This document shows, in pieces, positions 58,548-64,000 of a stretch of DNA of 64,000 nt (positions are counted from its first letter, which is position 1; the number at the start of each line of letters is the position of its first letter). The stretch is from the NCBI GenBank assembly GCA_020080175.1, contig JAGHQL010000079.1:1-64000 (forward strand). Direction: 5' to 3'. The notes beneath the pieces are model-generated. The model was not told the DNA's origin and did not search any database. It was given only the letters and a program-made list of their open reading frames with translations. Source of the DNA: Glutinoglossum americanum (taxonomy: Eukaryota > Ascomycota > Geoglossomycetes > Geoglossales > Geoglossaceae). A program made the position numbers and the translations under genes.

Positions 58548-61500
58548 ATGACAGCTACAACCGCTCCATCGATACCACCGCGTCCAAACAGGTCACAGAA
58601 ACACCTGATGGCCGTTGACGCTCCGAAAGTTCCTCCTCGGCCTACACGTCGTGTCGAGCGCTCTGTTTCTCCGAACCGAGACAGCTTTGCTCGCTCACCA
58701 CTCAACGAGACCCCTTTCGCGATAAATCCTGGCGATAGCAGCGGTGGCCTCTACTCCCTGGGTCAGAATATCTCAGCCTCCAGCCTTCCACCGCGTCCTC
58801 CCAGTGTGTCGCTCCCGTCGATTGGACAGGAAGGCGCAGAATATGCCAGTTTTTGCGACATCCCCGCCGAACCTGACGTTGGATCGATTGCAACCGAGTC
58901 TCCAAAGACACAAACCAGGAATATCGGGAACAATCTCAAACTACATGCTCCGAAACCTACCCTACCAATCTCCAGTGCGAAAGTGAGAACTGTGGCTGTT
59001 GCGCGAACGGATTCAACACAGGCTACAGCCGCGGGCATCGACCACGCAGACGATAAAGACCCTCATACGAGACCGTTGAAGGCAAAGGTCAGCTTCACCA
59101 GCCACGATTCCTCCCAAGGGGCAGAACGGCCGGCCTCAACTCAGCCTAGTGACAGCGAGCATGGTATCCCCGAGATCGGCCTTCGTGTGCCCATGTACCC
59201 GAACGCCGGAGACGTTCAGGCGCCCTCGCCCTCGGCGTATCAAACCACACTTGGTTCGGGTGTTGGTTTCCACAATGATGGCCAGCACCGCCCTGGCCGC
59301 AATCACAAGCGTACACCTAGCGGAAGGGAATGCCCCCCCGGAAGCTATGGGCTCCACGGACATGGGGCTCCGGGCCAGAACAAATTCGAGAAAGCCTGGT
59401 ATGAAAGCCATCCGGAGGCCTTGGAACGTGAAGAAAGTGGTGAATATGGCCCCGGTCTCGGAGTCAGCAGGACAGAGTGGGCGTTGAGCAGCGATGATTT
59501 GAATAGGGTTGTTAGGGAAACTGCTAGCAAAGGCGCTGGCTATGGTACGTTTACAGAGAACGAATAGCTATTTCTTTAATATCTAAATATCTACAGGAAC
59601 TTCCCCAGCAATTGACGGAACGCCGGATGAACAAATTGGGTATCTGGCGTCGGAGGAGTATGCCTCACGCATAACGTCGCCAAATCCTCCTTCACACCAC
59701 GGGTCGCGGGGTGGCTCACAGACATTCAATGCATCGCGATTGAGGGAGGAGATTACGCGCGATGCGCCATCGAACCGACAATCACTAGAAATTGCCGTCG
59801 CAGATGAGCCGGAAGACGAAGACGTGATTCATGTTAATCCGCAATCGTCAAGCAGGGGCGATATTGGAATCGAAGACCTTGGACCCCAAGGTTGCAACAT
59901 TTCAGAGCATGGTGGTTGGATAGATGAACATAGCTATGGTGTCCCAATTTTGGCTTCCGACGAGGTCACGAAAGAACCCGCTGCTGAACACTTGCAGCCA
60001 GCCGTATCCCCTTACCAGGAGCGAAAGGGCAACAGCTACTTCACGAGTGGAGACCTAGAGCGAAGTGGAAGTAGGACTTCAAGCAGACCAACTAGTACGC
60101 CAGCAAGCAGATCTACCAGCAGGCCTAATAGCATTATCGGGGGTATTCCTGGCTTTTCGCGATATGCCCTATATGATGACCTCGAAGAGCTAAGCACCCC
60201 TCTAGAGGATGTGGAGGAATATGAGCCCCTGTTTCCCGAGGACGAAAAAGGCGAGAAGCCGAAAAGCCCACTTGACCGTCTTAAGCGTCCAGAGCTGAAT
60301 ACCGCAAAGAGCAGTAGTTTGTCCTCACGATCCCAGAGACGCAAGTTCCCTAGTCAGGATATCTGGGAAGACGCCCCTAGCAGTGCACAACTTCAAGCCA
60401 CCGTGACCAACCCCCAGCTGCCGGAAGATAACCTAGAACTTGTTAAGTGTTTAGAAGAAAATACTGAGGGGTCTCCAGGAGCTGTTAAGAGCCGACAAGT
60501 TGATGAAGCTGGCAGTTTCCTACCGCAGGAAACACGGGAATGGGCGAATCCGAAGATCAAGGACGAATTAAAAAACTCCAAACCAAAACAGAGATTTCCG
60601 AGTAAGGATATCTGGGAAGACTCGCCAGAAAGTCTTCAGTTACAGACGACTGTCTCGGCACCCCAAACTGACGAGAGCGAAAGCAACTCTGATGTCCCTG
60701 AACGGCCTATGACGGATGCCGTGACACGTACACATGAACAGCCAGTGAGTGAGAGGGAGTCACAGCACGCAGAGGGGATAGCTACGGCAGAAATCAAGCC
60801 AGCTTTAGAGAAACCAACGCCCCCCCCCAGGCCGACGCGAAGTAAAGAGCTTACCGCCGGTACCGCTGGCGTACAGCCTAACATCCCTGCTCGCCCTCCT
60901 CAGAGAGTACGGAATCTCCCGCCCGCGGACATCCCCCCGATGCCGGCAAAATCCCCAACTCCAGTTTCGAGTGGAGTATACAGCAGAGCCGTGCCCCCAC
61001 CACCTGCCAAAGCAGATGACAGTATGGCTGAGCCCACGTCCTCACCCATGGAAAAGAAAGCTCCAGTTTTACCTGAGAGGTCTAAACCCCAAATTCCCGC
61101 TCGGCCTGCCAAGCCTGTGACAAAAAAGAGTGGAGATTCGGTGGGTTCTAGCACGCCAGCCAAGACAGGATCAGCTAGCAGCACGGAAGGCAGCAGTGCT
61201 ATTCGATCAGTTCCTCCCCCTCCAACGGCAAGGCCTAAGCCAGCGGTTCCTTCTCGGCCTAATGGCGGAAAACTCGCCGCTTTGAAGGCCGGGTTTTTCT
61301 CAGACCTTGACAGGCGCCTCCAGCAGGGTCCCACGGCACCCAAACAGCAAAACGAGTTGGCCGAGGAGCAAACAGCCGAGAAGGCGCCGCTCAGTGATGC
61401 AAGGAAAGGCAGGGCGAGGGGTCCAGTGCGGAGAAAACCCGCTGTATCACCTTCCGCGAACTCGGAGGAGACCAATGACCAGAGAAGTCCCCAGAAATTC

Positions 61501-61929
61501 GACATCAGCGTAGCCTTTACAGTTTGGCAAATTGCCGAGGACGGAGTAGTTGCTGTATCCTCTGAGGATAACGGCCCAAACCCAGAGCCTACGAACAGTT
61601 CGAACAAAACAGAGATTGATTCCCTAGATGATATCGTTACTAGCGCGACGGGTGTAAGGAATCTCCTGGACAATGCTCGAGACTCAACCAGGGTGTCAGA
61701 AGGGGCTCAGGAAGAGGTCAACCCAGTCAGCCGAGAGAGCACGCAAGGTCAGACTATTGCTAGCGAGAGATCTGCAACAGAAATACAAGATGAAGATCCT
61801 GCCGCTAGATCTCCTACCATCGAGGCTGCTGCCACTATGGAAGCAAAGGGAGCCTCGGCGGTCTCAGAACCTAACCAGACTAGTGAGCAAGCCATTCACA
61901 CCGATATAGCTAGCACGATGGAGAATTAG
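58548..61929 (+). CDS. AIM21: actin-patch adaptor Aim21 (altered inheritance of mitochondria 21)
   Basis: Exons 58548-59544 and 59597-61929 give 1109 residues. The protein is disordered and begins with two SH3-ligand motifs (PSIPPRPNRS, PKVPPRPTRRV), as Aim21 orthologues do. The conserved block KFEKAWYESHPEAL with SRTEWALSSDDLNRVV lies just before the intron. A motif (K/R)FPS(Q/K)DIWED(A/S)P is present twice (60350-60382 and 60593-60622). Proline-rich PPRPTRS, IPARPPQRV and VPPPPTARPKP segments follow, then GGKLAALKAGFFSDLDRRL, the typical C-terminal element. Yeast Aim21 with Tda2 binds capping protein and SH3 proteins at cortical actin patches and controls barbed-end assembly and mitochondrial inheritance. 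The 52-nt intron is phase 1. Confidence 0.88.
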
Positions 61930-62660
61930 GATACTATCATTGAGAAGAGTGAGGGATAGGAGGAGTAGCATGGCAATGTGGATGGTTGGTTTCTCGAGGT
62001 AAAGGCATATCATAAAGAGAGTTGGGTGAGCGTGAGGTCTCTAGAGAGAAAGGCGTGTTTTTGTGTTTGAAATTCCGGCCTACAGAGAGCTTGAGTTTTT
62101 GAATGGTGTCAATATTTTTTTCGAATTCTTCATATCCTTCCGTTCATGTCTACTATTTATCCTGACGGTCTGATGTGTCTTGTCTTCTACATGACGATTA
62201 ATCAAACGAACGCATGCAATTTGGTCGAGGCGAGACTGAAGAACCAACCAATTCCAGCGGCTACCAGAATGTGACCTTGACTATACTCTGTACAGTTCAA
62301 CATCTCCGCTTACATAGTACACTTCGCAGAGTGCCCAATAGGTATTCTTGGAGTTATTTTAAGCCTCCGGCTCGATCAATGCATTAGACGCAAGGGGTAG
62401 GAACGAGGGGAAGCTCGTACTCGCAATGCGCGCTGGTTGGGCTAAACGACGATCATGATACACAGGGGTTGTGTGGTTATGCGATGTTAATGTCGCTTGC
62501 CGCTCAGCCTCGTTGAGGGCCATCCAATGCCTCCTATTACTGACGTCGAGATGTTTCTAGGTTTTTAGCCCCGCGCCGCTTCCTCTTCAATTCCATTCTC
62601 TAAGGCGCAGGTCAGTCGTTACCTTGACCTGATAAGTTCCAACATACACCAACAGGCAGG
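61930..62660. other. intergenic
   Basis: Spacer between AIM21 and the last gene. The final 100 bases may include a leader intron ending ACAG at 62655, not proven. Nothing else is seen. Confidence 0.55.
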
Positions 62661-63836
62661 ATGCTATTACACTCGTTTGTTTTCGCCCTCGCGGCGTCCT
62701 TTCTCTTGAATTTCCCCCTTCTCGCTATCGCCTCATCAGAGCCCATAATCACGCCTGCCCCGTTTCTTTCTCGAGACGCACCGAAAGTTGGAGAGGCCGT
62801 GGATCGTCAATCTGTTGTCCCAAATCGCGACCTTAAAGCCAGGACCACAGATGAGCATCTTGAAGATCTCTACAGACGAGACTTCCTCACCTCCTGCGGC
62901 TACGCCTATGTTGACTGCGGAAACGGCTTCTGCTGTTTCTACGGTGAGGTTTGCTATCAGTCTGGCTCCCAGACCAAATGCCGTTCCGAAACGTATGGCG
63001 ACTACAGCATTGACATCAATTCCATTTTGGAATCCCTCTCTGCCATCATTTCTGGGTTTCCCACCGAATACGACAGCTATCTAACGGACTTTCCGACCGA
63101 CACTGCCGACTTGTCCGCATATCTCGCGAGCTTCACGTCTGCAGAGCTTGCAGGCCATATACCCACAGCACCCGCAGCCACAAAATCAGCTACCAATATA
63201 AACGGTAATGGCAACGGCCGAGGAAGTAGCATTCCGGCATTTCAAAGCGATGGGAGTAGTGCTAGTGGAAACAGCGCGAGTGCAAATAAAGGTCTCTCTG
63301 GTGGCGCGATCGGCGGTATCGTGTGTGGGGTTGTCTTCATCATAGCCGCTATTGCTGGTGTTCTCATATTCATCATGGTCCGCCGCAAGAAGCAGGCCCC
63401 CAACAATGGAGCCGCTCCTCTTCTGCAACCACCACCACAAATGGCTCAGCCTGGCTATCAACCACAAACCTCCGGTCCCCAAACCCCACAGACAGTTTAC
63501 TCACAAGCTGCTCCTCCATACCCAGGTAGTGAGAATAGCGCCTTCATGCAGCAGCAACAAAACACCGGTACCGATTACTACAAGCCACCCATGGCCGGTA
63601 CGCAGGAAGCCCTAGGAGAGTCTAAACAGCAAGGGATGTATGTACCGCCTCCGGCAGGACAACAGCAACAGTGGCATCACCATCATCCACCTCAAAACAC
63701 CCACGAGCTAGCGATCAATCCCGTGCCTATGCAACAGCAATGGCAGCCGGCTCAGCCGGCTCATTCCACGCCAGTAGGTGGTAACAACAACCCAGTATAC
63801 GAAATGGATACGGGTTTGGCGAGAGGGGGAGCTTGA
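62661..63836 (+). CDS. single-pass surface protein with Cys motif and Gln/Pro-rich tail
   Basis: One exon, 391 residues. A signal peptide covers about 1-24 (MLLHSFVFALAASFLLNFPL...). A dibasic-containing stretch follows, then a compact Cys motif at about 78-107 (C-x5-C-x4-CC-x5-C-x7-C, including CGYAYVDCGNGFCCFYGEVC). A Ser/Thr/Asn/Gly-rich stalk, one transmembrane span at about 214-237 (IGGIVCGVVFIIAAIAGVLIF) with a basic stop-transfer MVRRKKQ, and a cytosolic tail rich in Gln/Pro/His/Asn complete it. The layout resembles Mid2/Wtl1- or Wsc-type cell wall sensors of filamentous fungi, but the Cys motif is not a WSC domain. A wall-sensing or surface role is an inference from architecture only. 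Confidence 0.82.
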   Translation: MLLHSFVFALAASFLLNFPLLAIASSEPIITPAPFLSRDAPKVGEAVDRQSVVPNRDLKARTTDEHLEDLYRRDFLTSCGYAYVDCGNGFCCFYGEVCYQSGSQTKCRSETYGDYSIDINSILESLSAIISGFPTEYDSYLTDFPTDTADLSAYLASFTSAELAGHIPTAPAATKSATNINGNGNGRGSSIPAFQSDGSSASGNSASANKGLSGGAIGGIVCGVVFIIAAIAGVLIFIMVRRKKQAPNNGAAPLLQPPPQMAQPGYQPQTSGPQTPQTVYSQAAPPYPGSENSAFMQQQQNTGTDYYKPPMAGTQEALGESKQQGMYVPPPAGQQQQWHHHHPPQNTHELAINPVPMQQQWQPAQPAHSTPVGGNNNPVYEMDTGLARGGA

Positions 63837-64000
63837 ACATGGGTCTTCTTGAGCCCGGCGTTGCTCTAGTCCAGGTCTATTTGAGATTCACTCAGTGCAA
63901 GAGGTGTTAGGCAGAAATGGCTCCTTAATTCTCTTTTCTAGTTTGGTTGAATCACTGTCGTGGCACCATGGTGACTCATTGGACTAATCTGATGTCCTTA
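63837..64000. other. right end of window
   Basis: 3' flank of the surface-protein gene; too short to show anything more. Confidence 0.6.

Overview
The window is a piece of a filamentous ascomycete (Pezizomycotina) genome. The evidence is a set of fungal-specific orthologues (NOT1, Cdc15/Imp2-type F-BAR protein, Atg11, Def1, Kes1/Osh4, Csc1, Tvp18, Aim21, Ish1/Msc1), short GT-AG introns mostly of 45-110 nt with CTAAC/CTGAC-like branch sites, and roughly one gene per 2.9 kb. I could not settle the class. I modelled 22 protein genes with about 60 introns by hand, joining reading frames at GT...AG sites and requiring phase continuity and a plausible protein. No rRNA, tRNA, CRISPR array or intact transposon was recognised, and all 22 genes appear complete.

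Layout. 1-5 kb: Ish1/Msc1-like stress protein and a small membrane protein of DUF4870 type. 5-17 kb: NOT1, the scaffold of CCR4-NOT (minus), divergent from a Cdc15/Imp2/Hof1 cytokinesis F-BAR/SH3 protein (plus). 17-24 kb: seipin (plus) convergent with ATG11 (minus). 24-27 kb: CENP-H-like kinetochore protein and Nhp6 HMG-box protein. 28-34 kb: an orphan 11-exon fungal protein and an MFS transporter with one oversized intron. 34-40 kb (minus): DEF1 and a 467-residue orphan. 40-46 kb: an AT-hook protein, UBP16 deubiquitinase (minus) and mitochondrial ribosomal protein bL9. 46-54 kb: FBA1 aldolase, CSC1/OSCA channel, KES1/OSH4 sterol-PI4P exchanger (minus). 54-64 kb: NTF2, TVP18, AIM21 and a secreted-then-anchored Cys-motif membrane protein.

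The genes are core functions (mRNA decay, cytokinesis, lipid droplets, selective autophagy, chromatin, mitochondrial translation, glycolysis, nuclear transport, actin patches). I see no operon-like or biosynthetic cluster. The features most worth a second look are at gene-structure level: very small coding exons (3, 7 and 7 nt), a phase-neutral stop-free 60-nt intron inside the F-BAR domain, two competing splice forms of the AT-hook gene, a 566-nt intron with tRNA-like A and B boxes, a G-rich/hairpin block between seipin and ATG11, and two uncharacterised proteins. I found no clear new multi-gene system.
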